From Lactarius indigo (taxonomy: Eukaryota; Basidiomycota; Agaricomycetes; Russulales; Russulaceae), in the NCBI GenBank assembly GCA_025766275.1, contig JAFKAC010000004.1, positions 124,001 through 188,000 on the forward strand: a DNA stretch of 64,000 nucleotides, written 5' to 3'. Positions 22,293 to 30,784 of the stretch are shown here, piece by piece. A program made the translations under genes and the position numbers. The notes under the pieces are model-generated. The model was not told the origin of the DNA, made no database searches, and saw only the letters and a program-made list of their open reading frames with translations. The first letter of the stretch is position 1. Every line of letters begins with the position of its first letter.

Positions 22293-23066
22293 TGTCACGG
22301 ACGCTCTATTTTTGCCTTATTTTTCCGTATTTTTACGGATTTATTTGGTGAAGATATGAGACTCCAACGCTGTGTCAAACATCCAAGTCCTTATCATTAG
22401 ATATGATAAGATGGTTAGTCACGTGACGCCAACATGTGCACCCTAAGCACGTGACCCTGGGATAGTAACTTCCTTATTAGATGTTACCTCTTTAGGTCAC
22501 TTTCCTCATTAGTATGGTAGTTTCTCATTGGACGATAAGCAGGGAAGGTTCTAGATAGTTCTAGACTACGTTGTCATAGGGTTGTGACTCATAGATAAGG
22601 ACACGTCATCGTTCTGTCAGCGTTAATGACTGTGCATCAGTCAGCACCGTAAGATAACGCTATTATTAGACACGACGCGTCAGCGTCTGACTCATTACTA
22701 TTACACTCACCTTTAGTAACAAGGTTCAGTAGTAATTCGAACTCAGCCGCAGCATAGTATATAAACCCCCATGTAGCGTCCTGAGTGGAACCAACTTGTC
22801 CTCTTGGTTCTCCACTCAGGTGCGCATTTCCTTTGTACTTCCCTTACTTCTCCAATGTTAACTTGTCCTCTTGGTTCTCCACTCAGCGTGCCACAGCGTG
22901 ATCACCTGACCTTTGGACTTGTATAAAGTCCTCAAGTGGGTCTACTCTCCGTTGTGACTGTACGTTCGGCGCGTGACTTGTCTCCGCGCTAGGCTTGGGT
23001 GTGCTACCGATTCAGTTCACTTACCTCACCTTGGTCTAGTTGTACGCGATAAGTCATACCGCTACA
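22293..23066 (+). repeat. Gypsy-B2 5' LTR (774 bp)
   Basis: TGTCACGG to CGCTACA, with TATATAAA at 22758-22765. A 27-bp segment starting AACTTGTCCT is present twice (22793-22819, 22860-22886), each ending in CAG. The first is followed by GTGCGC, so the pair frames a possible 67-nt intron. Confidence 0.96.
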
Positions 23067-23078
23067 TTAGGACAAGTT
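22758..23078 (+). promoter_or_regulatory. Gypsy-B2 TATA box, start hairpin and primer-binding site
   Basis: TATATAAA at 22758 is followed, 35 nt after its first base, by AACTTGTCCT (22793-22802). That sequence sits in the loop of a hairpin whose arms are CTGAGTGGAACC and GGTTCTCCACTCAG. Two bases (TT) after the LTR end, 23069-23078 reads AGGACAAGTT, the exact 10-nt complement. This suggests the transcript 5' end primes reverse transcription, as in Tf1. No tRNA-type site was seen. Confidence 0.6.
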
Positions 23079-23603
23079 CTTTCTTCACACGCCCCTTCTT
23101 TCTTACCGGCGTTTTCCTATTTCCTTTCTAGGTGGTTGACGACCACAAGTCCCTTGTGTCACACACCTCACTCTTTGCCTGTGGACCTTCGTACGCAGAA
23201 TCTGCGCTATCTTGGTACAACTCTAGTGTCCGTAAAGTCGGCATAGATTGTGCTTGCCTATAGGCGTTCTATCTGGTCATCAGTAGAACGCTTAGGTACT
23301 GCTTGCAGAACTGGTCACCACGCCAGATAAGCTGCAAGTGGAAGAGAAGCCTGCCAGGCCTAGCCTGCGACAGCTGTACGCGAAGTAAACAGAAAAGTTT
23401 GAGAGCGCTTCGGCATGAGAGGCAGCCAATAGGTCGAGGAGACTGCGGCAGACAGCCTTGTGTTCTTGCACAAATCCATTTCCCCATTCCTGAGTGTTCC
23501 GTTATCGCCGCAGCCTCGCGCAGTGTGAAACACCACTGTGTATTGGTCTTGCTTGATCGGACTCTCCAATCACCTTCGACTTAGCGTTTCGCGGTCGTCG
23601 TAA

Positions 23604-24275
23604 CACGTCGTCACATATTACCACCTCCCCATTTTCAAACTGCCTCGCATATTTGCGAACGTTCGTCAGCGTCTTCGACGTATCTTTCGGAGGAGACAGG
23701 AAACAGTACTCCCTGTCCCAGCGCCCCCATCGCCCCCGCGATCATATTTTACCCCAAATTTAGCCTCTGCTTCGGCATCGCTGCACGTTCAGGGAGCAGG
23801 TCATTCGTCCTCTGACCCAATCCCTTCACCCCGATTCGCATCTCCTACTCCGACAGTAGCCTCGGAGCACTCTTACCATTCGGCGTACTCCTCCTCCAAC
23901 GAGACACTCGTTGACGACCCCCAAGCACCCCCTGTAGTCTATCAGCAAGAAGTCTTTGCTGGTGAAGAAGTCCACTACAGGTTCTCTTTAGAAGGCGAAC
24001 CACAGAACGACGCGGAAGCATACGTCCGCGCCATCTATTACGATAGAGATTTCCGTTTCGCCCTTCTCGAACTTCACGGAGCATTTGGCCTAGTCGCAGG
24101 CACTCCTTTCACCGTCCCTGAGCTGATCGCCTTCGCGGCAGCACTAGTCCCCGAACTTTCTCCTCCCCCATCCGTCCACTCCCACGATAGCTCCCAAAGG
24201 GAAACAGAGAGCAGCACAAGCTCAAGCTCAGTATCCCACAGGAGTAACGTCCAAGTACAGAACAATCCTCTCTAA
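23604..24275 (+). CDS. Gypsy-B2 leader frame (ORF0) without ATG
   Basis: About 223 codons open between TAA 23601-23603 and TAA 24273-24275, with no Met. An Arg-rich start and a Ser/Pro region precede a conserved block (FAGEEVHYRFSLEGEP; YYDRDFRFALLELHGAFGLVAG). Gag lies in the +1 frame, and its frame is open back through the APKGKQRAAQAQAQYPTG segment, so the two frames overlap near 24165-24275. Substitutions between B1 and B2 here largely preserve the encoded protein. Entry could be by a spliced ATG exon; I could not locate one. Confidence 0.5.
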   Translation, partial: HVVTYYHLPIFKLPRIFANVRQRLRRIFRRRQETVLPVPAPPSPPRSYFTPNLASASASLHVQGAGHSSSDPIPSPRFASPTPTVASEHSYHSAYSSSNETLVDDPQAPPVVYQQEVFAGEEVHYRFSLEGEPQNDAEAYVRAIYYDRDFRFALLELHGAFGLVAGTPFTVPELIAFAAALVPELSPPPSVHSHDSSQRETESSTSSSSVSHRSNVQVQNNPL

Positions 24276-24411
24276 AGAAGAAAAAGAGTGGATTAAGAAC
24301 TTCGACAACTGGGACGACTTCGACGAAGACGAACAGCTTCGCCTTATCGAAGACAGACGGGAGTCGATAAAAAAGTACGAGGAAAGAAAAAGACAAGACG
24401 AGCTAGATAGG

Positions 24412-25638
24412 ATGTCCGCCGCCGCCGCCGCTCCACCTACTCCCACAGCCCCTGCTCCGCCCCCAACTCTTAACGACTGCCTTCGCCTTATCAGCGATCT
24501 AGGCCAGGTAGTCGGTATACTTACACAAAAGGTCACGGACTTGACCGCACAGGTTTCAGCAACCGTGGCCAAGCCCAGTACCAAGCATAAGGAAGTAGTG
24601 GCCCGTCCCAAAGCATGGGATGGGAAAGGCAACTCTACAGATGCCCGTCACTTCCTTGCAGCCTTCCATAATTGGGCAGGCTCACAGCAGGACGCTATGA
24701 ACACCTGGGACCCGGCCCAGGGCATGTACTTCCGGGCAGAAGACCGCTGGATTATGGCGGTTCTTAACCTTATGGAAGGGGAAGCCAAGTCATGGGCTCT
24801 CCCTTACCTTGAACAACTTCAGTCCAACAATATTCCGTTTGGTAGCTCTTGGGACGAATTCGTCAAAGAGTTTAACCGACGGTTTTCGCCCCTCGATACA
24901 ACAGAAACAGCGAGGGAGCAGCTGAAGAAGACAAAACAGGGCCGCGGATCGGTTGCAGAGTACCGGTCCGTGTTCGAACAATACTCTGGACAGACTGGAT
25001 GGTCCAAAGCAGACCTCCGCACCCGCTTCTACGACGGTCTCTCAGACCGCGTAAAAGACGCCTTAGCCTTGACGGACAAGGCCCACGTCGACTTTGACGA
25101 CCTCAAACAGGTCTCACAATCGCTAGATCAGCGACTGAGACAGAGGGACTCAGAGAAGAAGGGCGGTTCGTCCAGCCAGTCGATCTTGCCTGCAGGCAAG
25201 CCGTCCGATCCCGACGCGATGCAAGTTGACGCATCACGACAGCAGGGATCCGGCACGAGCAAGCCCGCATCCGGCGGAAAGACCCGGCAAGACTATCAAA
25301 AACACATGCAAGGCAAGTGTTACGGGTGTGGTTCAAAGGACCACTCAAAGAAGGATGGAAAGCACGAACACGACGTGTGCCACCATTGTCAAAAGGTCGG
25401 ACATAGGGCACCCGTCTGCATGCTCAAATTCATGGGGAAACCCGCCAAAGCCAAAGCTGCGGCCAGTAGTGAGGAGACCCCCTCCCAACCTTCTTCCAGT
25501 CAGTCGGCGGCTTCAACCGCCCAAACAAGCAATTCCGCACCGCCCAAAGCCAATACGTCCCAGGCAGACGTGGCAAAGTTATTGGCGGCGCTCACAGCCC
25601 AACAAGAGCAAATCAATGCTCTCAAGGCGGCTTTTTAG
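24412..25638 (+). CDS. gag: Gypsy-B2 gag
   Basis: 408 codons from the first ATG; the frame is open upstream. It has an Ala/Pro-rich start, the capsid domain (RFLAAF-like DARHFLAAFHNWAGSQQD; FVKEFNRRFSPLDTTETA; RTRFYDGLSDRVKDAL) and a Ser-rich linker. Paired zinc knuckles follow (CYGCGSKDHSKKDG and CHHCQKVGHRAPVC), then a Gln/Ala-rich end. It should form the particle shell and bind element RNA. TAG at 25636-25638 ends it in the string GCTTTTTAG, where pol continues in the -1 frame. Confidence 0.92.
   Translation: MSAAAAAPPTPTAPAPPPTLNDCLRLISDLGQVVGILTQKVTDLTAQVSATVAKPSTKHKEVVARPKAWDGKGNSTDARHFLAAFHNWAGSQQDAMNTWDPAQGMYFRAEDRWIMAVLNLMEGEAKSWALPYLEQLQSNNIPFGSSWDEFVKEFNRRFSPLDTTETAREQLKKTKQGRGSVAEYRSVFEQYSGQTGWSKADLRTRFYDGLSDRVKDALALTDKAHVDFDDLKQVSQSLDQRLRQRDSEKKGGSSSQSILPAGKPSDPDAMQVDASRQQGSGTSKPASGGKTRQDYQKHMQGKCYGCGSKDHSKKDGKHEHDVCHHCQKVGHRAPVCMLKFMGKPAKAKAAASSEETPSQPSSSQSAASTAQTSNSAPPKANTSQADVAKLLAALTAQQEQINALKAAF
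25630..25638 (+). promoter_or_regulatory. Possible -1 frameshift at the Gypsy-B gag stop
   Basis: Gag ends GCT TTT TAG. Slipping one base back at TTT reads TTA and continues about 70 codons without a stop to the first pol ATG at 25851. The -1 frame is also open across this 212-bp gap in Gypsy-B1 (site 6629-6637) despite several substitutions. The string is not a canonical heptamer; slippage with a stop codon in the A site is the proposed route. Confidence 0.5.
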
Positions 25639-25850
25639 ATCCAGGGGTAGTCAGAGCTGCGGACTCCCCCTGTAAAACAGATACGGTTGACTCGGCCTTA
25701 TGTAGTTGTAAGATATGCCTACGATCTCGCCTCGTTTCGGACTCGGACCAATCTGTAATTCCTACGCACCACTTTGTTTCTGCCTGTAATGTTGATAGTA
25801 GTGATGACTCGGCTTCCTGTTCTGATTCTACATCTACATCTGCCTCGGAG

Positions 25851-28800
25851 ATGAACAATAGTATTAGTGTTCCGATTGCTCCACAATTTGTAGCAGCGCC
25901 GCAAGTGATGATTTCTGATGCAGCGCTTTCTTCATGTATTATTCCCGAAACAAAAGATAGCAGATCTCATTTTCATATTTCTGTTGAATTACAAGGATGT
26001 CATCGTACTGTAAAAGTAGCAGCCATGGTAGACTCCGGAGCAACTTCGTTGTTCCTGGACAAAAAGTACGCTGACCGCCACAAGATGTTGCAGGTTCCGC
26101 TAGAGCATCCCATTACTCTATACAATATAGACGGGACACTCAATGAAGCAGGCAGTATCACCCATAAAGTAACACTCGTCCTGAAAGTCGGCCCTAGTGC
26201 AGAAAAATTCGACTTTATGGTCACTTCACTAGGCCCAGAACGAGTTATATTGGGACTGCCCTGGTTAAGACATCGGAACCCGCACATAAATTGGCAGGAA
26301 GGCACTATGCGTCTCAACTCCAGCGCTGAAATAGCTGCACCGGAGATAGAGATAGAGGTGACGCGCATTATGGCGAACCGAATGGAACGCCGCCGTCTCC
26401 TTGCGGAGAAAGTGTTGGATACAGTTTCAGACCAGGTTTTCTGTTTAGCTGGTTTCACGTACTCTCAGCAGATTGCAGAGAAAGCGATAACCTCTAAACC
26501 TAAGAAAACCTTCGAAGAAATGGTCCCTGAACACTATCGTGACTTCGCAAAAGTTTTCTCTGAGGAGGAATCCCAGAGACTCCCTGAGCACCAACCATGG
26601 GACCACGCCATAGACCTTGAACCAAACGCAGTTAAACATTGGAAGGTCAAGACGTACCCCATGTCACCCAGCGAGCAAGTAGAATTGGACAAATTCTTAG
26701 ATGAACATATAGGGAAAGGATATTTAGTGCCATCTAAGTCACCTATGGCATCCCCTGTATTCTTTATCAAGAAAAAAGACGGCAAGCTCCGTCTGGTCCA
26801 AGACTATCGGCGTCTTAATAAAATTACCATTAAGAACCGATACCCACTTCCACTCGCTGCCGACATAATTAACAGGCTTAAGGGAGCTCAATACTTCACG
26901 AAATTCGACGTTCGATGGGGATATCATAACATCCGCATCAAAGAAGGCGACGAATGGAAAGGTGCTATTGTCACCAATAGAGGTCTATACGAGCCTAAAG
27001 TCATGTACTTCGGCATGACTAATAGCCCCGCCACTTTCCAAGCCTTAATGAACGCCGTCTTTGCCGATCTTATCGCACAGGGAGAGGTCGCCGTATACAT
27101 GGATGATATTCTCATCTATAGCAATAACCTTAAACACCATCGCAAGATAGTGCGCGAAGTGTTAACAAGGTTAGAGCAATACGACCTCTATCTCAAACCT
27201 GAGAAGTGCGATTTTGAAAAGCAAGAAATGGAGTATTTAGGGATGATTATCCGTCCCGGAGAAGTGCAGATGGACCCTGGCAAGGTCTCTGCAGTAAAGG
27301 AGTGGCCAACCCCGACTACGCTCAAAGAAGTAAGAGCATTTATCGGGTTCGCCAATTTCTATAGAAGGTTCATTAAGGATTTCGCGGCCATTGCCCGACC
27401 CCTTCATGACCTTACTAAGAAAGACACTCCTTGGATATGGCAGTCTGAACAGCAGAAAGCCTTTGACCTGTTGAAGGAACGTTTCGTACAAGAACCTATT
27501 CTTAAGGTTTACGATCCGAACCTCCCAACTAGAGTTGAGGTTGATGCTTCAGGATTTGCTACTGGCGGTATTCTAACTCAGAAATACCCGGACGGTCTCT
27601 GGCACCCCATTGCGTATCGCTCACAGTCTATGAGCAAAGAAGAACGCAATTACGAGATTTACGACAGAGAAATGCTCGGCTTAATCCGGGCCTTAGAGGA
27701 TTGGAGACATTTCCTCGAAGGCATTTCCTTTGAAGTGATCACCGACCATAAGAATATGGAATGGTGGGCAACCATGAAGGACTTAAACAGACGCCAAGCT
27801 AGATGGGCGTTATTCTTAAGTCGGTTTGCCTTCAAAATCACTTATAAGAAAGGAGAATCCATGCAAGCCGATGCATTAAGTCGTTTCTCACGAGACCAAA
27901 TCCGAGATTCTGAAGATAACCGCCAGGTTCAGGTATTAAAACCTGAGCACTTCCTCGCTGCCGCTAAAGCGCACTTCGTCCCCGAAATAGATTCCTTAGG
28001 GAGTCGCATTAAGCTCGCATCTATTAGAGAAGCTGAAGTCATAGAGGGTCTTAAAAGTATATCCAAGACCGCTCCTAAAGCTCTCACAGATGGCGTCTTA
28101 ATGTGGGAAGAAGAAGATGGGTTCATTTACCACCGGGGTAAATTATACGTCCCAAATGATCGGGCCCTTCGCAGAGACGTAGTAAAGTCCTGCCACGACT
28201 CGGTCACTACCGGACACCCTGGAAAGAATGGAACCATAGAGCTAGTTAGTCGCTACTATTGGTGGCCACGCATGTCAGGCTTCATTGCCTCATACGTAGA
28301 AGGATGCGATCGATGCCAACGTTATCGCAAAGATCTGCACCCCAAAGCAACCATTCAGCCGCAAGAAGTCCCTGAGGGACCTTGGCAGATAGTAGGGATC
28401 GATCTAATCGGTCCACTGCCTATGTCACGTGGAAAAGATATGATCTTAAACATCGTAGATCATTATACCAAACAGATTCATCTGTTTCCAGTGACTTCTC
28501 AGATTACGGCTGATGGGGTGGCATCCATCTACTTTGAGCAAGTCTTCCCTCTGCACGGGATCCCTCGCAAAGTCATAAGCGATAGAGGACCCCAATTTGC
28601 AGCGCGAAGTATGCGTGCCCTTTATAAGCGACTCGGAATAGACGCAGGTCTCACTACAGCCTATCACCCTCAAGCTAATGGACAGGTTGAGCGCAAAAAT
28701 CAAGAAGTTGAAATATACTTGCGCATGTTCATTAGCAAGAGACAGGATGATTGGGCAGACCTGCTTCCTACCGCAGAATTCGTAGTCAATAGTAGACTCA

Positions 28801-29522
28801 ACTCAACCACGGGTCACACCCCCTTTGAGCTACTATACGGCTTCACGCCGGACTTCACAATTCCTGCTGGTAGACCTACGGGTATTCCATTGCTCGATAA
28901 GCGCCTTCAGCACTTAGTTTCCGCACGTAAGGATGCAGAAGCGGCTCTACGCCTAAGTAAAAGGCGAATGCAGACAGACGTTGAACAAAGGACTAAGCCA
29001 TACTCCTTTAACGTCGGGGATAAAGTCTGGTTGCAAGCTAAGCAGATAAAGATACATCAGCAGTCGTCCAAATTGGGACCTAAGCAACTAGGCCCATTTG
29101 AAGTCACTAAAGTCATCAGTGACGTCGACTACAAGCTTGCACTACCCCCTGCATTACGGATCCATGATGTATTTCATGTAGATCGCCTCTCTCCTTACAA
29201 AGGAAACGAAGTCAATGGGCTTACGCCTCCACCACCCGATCCAGTAACGGTCGAGGGAGAAGAAGAGTATGAAGTTGACCACATAAGAGATTCTAAACTC
29301 TTTGGTCGTACTCTTAAATACCTCGTCCGTTGGAAAGGATATGGTGAGGGTGAGGACACTTGGGAACCAGCTAAGAATCTAGCGCATGCCCCCGACGCGG
29401 TTAAGGAATTCCATTCCTCAAACCCGGGCGCACCTAGAAAAATAGCGGCTCTAATTTACGCGTCCTTACCTTGGCAAGCTCATCATGTGGATACATTGGC
29501 CAACGTGGACGTCGACCCTTAA
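25851..29522 (+). CDS. pol: Gypsy-B2 pol (protease-RT-RNase H-integrase-chromodomain)
   Basis: 1223 aa from the first ATG, uninterrupted. Retropepsin VDSGA lies at about residues 60-64. RT has FIKKKDGKLRLVQDYRRLN and YMDD at 416-419. RNase H motifs are VEVDASGFA (about 564) and TDHKNMEWW. Integrase has an H2C2 finger (HDSVTTGHPGKNG to CDRCQRY) and a catalytic triad D851, D911, E947 with 35 residues between the last two. A chromodomain lies at about 1137-1190 (YEVDHIRDSKLFGRTLKYLVRWKGYG, WEPAKNL). The chromodomain assigns it to the chromoviruses, whose integrases are known to target marked chromatin. All catalytic residues look intact. Confidence 0.97.
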   Translation: MNNSISVPIAPQFVAAPQVMISDAALSSCIIPETKDSRSHFHISVELQGCHRTVKVAAMVDSGATSLFLDKKYADRHKMLQVPLEHPITLYNIDGTLNEAGSITHKVTLVLKVGPSAEKFDFMVTSLGPERVILGLPWLRHRNPHINWQEGTMRLNSSAEIAAPEIEIEVTRIMANRMERRRLLAEKVLDTVSDQVFCLAGFTYSQQIAEKAITSKPKKTFEEMVPEHYRDFAKVFSEEESQRLPEHQPWDHAIDLEPNAVKHWKVKTYPMSPSEQVELDKFLDEHIGKGYLVPSKSPMASPVFFIKKKDGKLRLVQDYRRLNKITIKNRYPLPLAADIINRLKGAQYFTKFDVRWGYHNIRIKEGDEWKGAIVTNRGLYEPKVMYFGMTNSPATFQALMNAVFADLIAQGEVAVYMDDILIYSNNLKHHRKIVREVLTRLEQYDLYLKPEKCDFEKQEMEYLGMIIRPGEVQMDPGKVSAVKEWPTPTTLKEVRAFIGFANFYRRFIKDFAAIARPLHDLTKKDTPWIWQSEQQKAFDLLKERFVQEPILKVYDPNLPTRVEVDASGFATGGILTQKYPDGLWHPIAYRSQSMSKEERNYEIYDREMLGLIRALEDWRHFLEGISFEVITDHKNMEWWATMKDLNRRQARWALFLSRFAFKITYKKGESMQADALSRFSRDQIRDSEDNRQVQVLKPEHFLAAAKAHFVPEIDSLGSRIKLASIREAEVIEGLKSISKTAPKALTDGVLMWEEEDGFIYHRGKLYVPNDRALRRDVVKSCHDSVTTGHPGKNGTIELVSRYYWWPRMSGFIASYVEGCDRCQRYRKDLHPKATIQPQEVPEGPWQIVGIDLIGPLPMSRGKDMILNIVDHYTKQIHLFPVTSQITADGVASIYFEQVFPLHGIPRKVISDRGPQFAARSMRALYKRLGIDAGLTTAYHPQANGQVERKNQEVEIYLRMFISKRQDDWADLLPTAEFVVNSRLNSTTGHTPFELLYGFTPDFTIPAGRPTGIPLLDKRLQHLVSARKDAEAALRLSKRRMQTDVEQRTKPYSFNVGDKVWLQAKQIKIHQQSSKLGPKQLGPFEVTKVISDVDYKLALPPALRIHDVFHVDRLSPYKGNEVNGLTPPPPDPVTVEGEEEYEVDHIRDSKLFGRTLKYLVRWKGYGEGEDTWEPAKNLAHAPDAVKEFHSSNPGAPRKIAALIYASLPWQAHHVDTLANVDVDP

Positions 29523-29534
29523 GGAGGGGGGTGA

Positions 29535-30308
29535 TGTCACGGACGCTCTATTTTTGCCTTATTTTTCCGTATTTTTACGGATTTATTTGGTGAAGATATG
29601 AGACTCCAACGCTGTGTCAAACATCCAAGTCCTTATCATTAGATATGATAAGATGGTTAGTCACGTGACGCCAACATGTGCACCCTAAGCACGTGACCCT
29701 GGGATAGTAACTTCCTTATTAGATGTTACCTCTTTAGGTCACTTTCCTCATTAGTATGGTAGTTTCTCATTGGACGATAAGCAGGGAAGGTTCTAGATAG
29801 TTCTAGACTACGTTGTCATAGGGTTGTGACTCATAGATAAGGACACGTCATCGTTCTGTCAGCGTTAATGACTGTGCATCAGTCAGCACCGTAAGATAAC
29901 GCTATTATTAGACACGACGCGTCAGCGTCTGACTCATTACTATTACACTCACCTTTAGTAACAAGGTTCAGTAGTAATTCGAACTCAGCCGCAGCATAGT
30001 ATATAAACCCCCATGTAGCGTCCTGAGTGGAACCAACTTGTCCTCTTGGTTCTCCACTCAGGTGCGCATTTCCTTTGTACTTCCCTTACTTCTCCAATGT
30101 TAACTTGTCCTCTTGGTTCTCCACTCAGCGTGCCACAGCGTGATCACCTGACCTTTGGACTTGTATAAAGTCCTCAAGTGGGTCTACTCTCCGTTGTGAC
30201 TGTACGTTCGGCGCGTGACTTGTCTCCGCGCTAGGCTTGGGTGTGCTACCGATTCAGTTCACTTACCTCACCTTGGTCTAGTTGTACGCGATAAGTCATA
30301 CCGCTACA
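29535..30308 (+). repeat. Gypsy-B2 3' LTR (774 bp)
   Basis: Same length and, by eye, the same sequence as the 5' LTR. It is preceded by the polypurine-like tract AAGGAGGGGGGTGA (29521-29534) and followed by TSD CCCAG. Confidence 0.96.
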
Positions 30309-30784
30309 CCCAGAGTCTGTGTGTCGACCTTGAGAACATCTATATTCTGGCAGTGGAATTGTACAATATTTGGAACAGGGGAGATGTGTCTGAGCATGAT
30401 TCCCAGCAGAGTTCAGATCCCTTGTCTGTCCTGCATAGGTCAGATATACTAGAGGTGGAGGCACATGGTATGGATATCGAAGCGGAAGTAGAAGGAGCCT
30501 CCACTGGCAGATTTAGTAAATAATGATATGCAGGATGCAATGGCCCACATCTGATAATCCAGTATGCATTGTTCGGATATTGTAGAACTCCGGATGGCCT
30601 AGAATACTATGGAACCGCTGATTTGTATGATCCCTGATGTACACTCTACAAGGGCACATCTGTAGAATATTCCGCAACTCATTTCTGCAGTATGCACAGG
30701 GTATTTAAGACATCATCCAAATCATACAAAGACACCCAGCTTCATCATCTCTATACATATTCCCTATCCACTGCTATACAGGAA

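Larger units (their letters stand above)
22293..30308 (+). mobile_element. Gypsy-B2, intact young chromoviral retrotransposon
   Basis: 8016 bp with two 774-bp LTRs that I find identical by eye, and a perfect 5-bp target duplication CCCAG (22288-22292, 30309-30313). Gag and pol frames are intact, with catalytic motifs in protease, RT, RNase H and integrase and a C-terminal chromodomain. Identical LTRs point to very recent insertion. It may be an active master or a copy of one. Confidence 0.97.
21978..30523 (+). pseudogene. Small acidic KDZ cargo ORF split by Gypsy-B2
   Basis: Codons run from ATG 21978 to 22292, and the reading frame resumes at 30314 and ends at TAA 30521-30523. Ignoring Gypsy-B2 and one copy of the CCCAG duplication, the two halves are in the same frame, about 174 codons in all. 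The first half is rich in Asp, Glu and Ser (SFDEDDMYGSDNGDD), the second in Glu with some hydrophobic residues (ENIYILAVELYNIW). No family recognised; it may be one exon of a larger gene. It lies upstream of the transposase on the same strand. As it stands it is disrupted. Confidence 0.6.
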
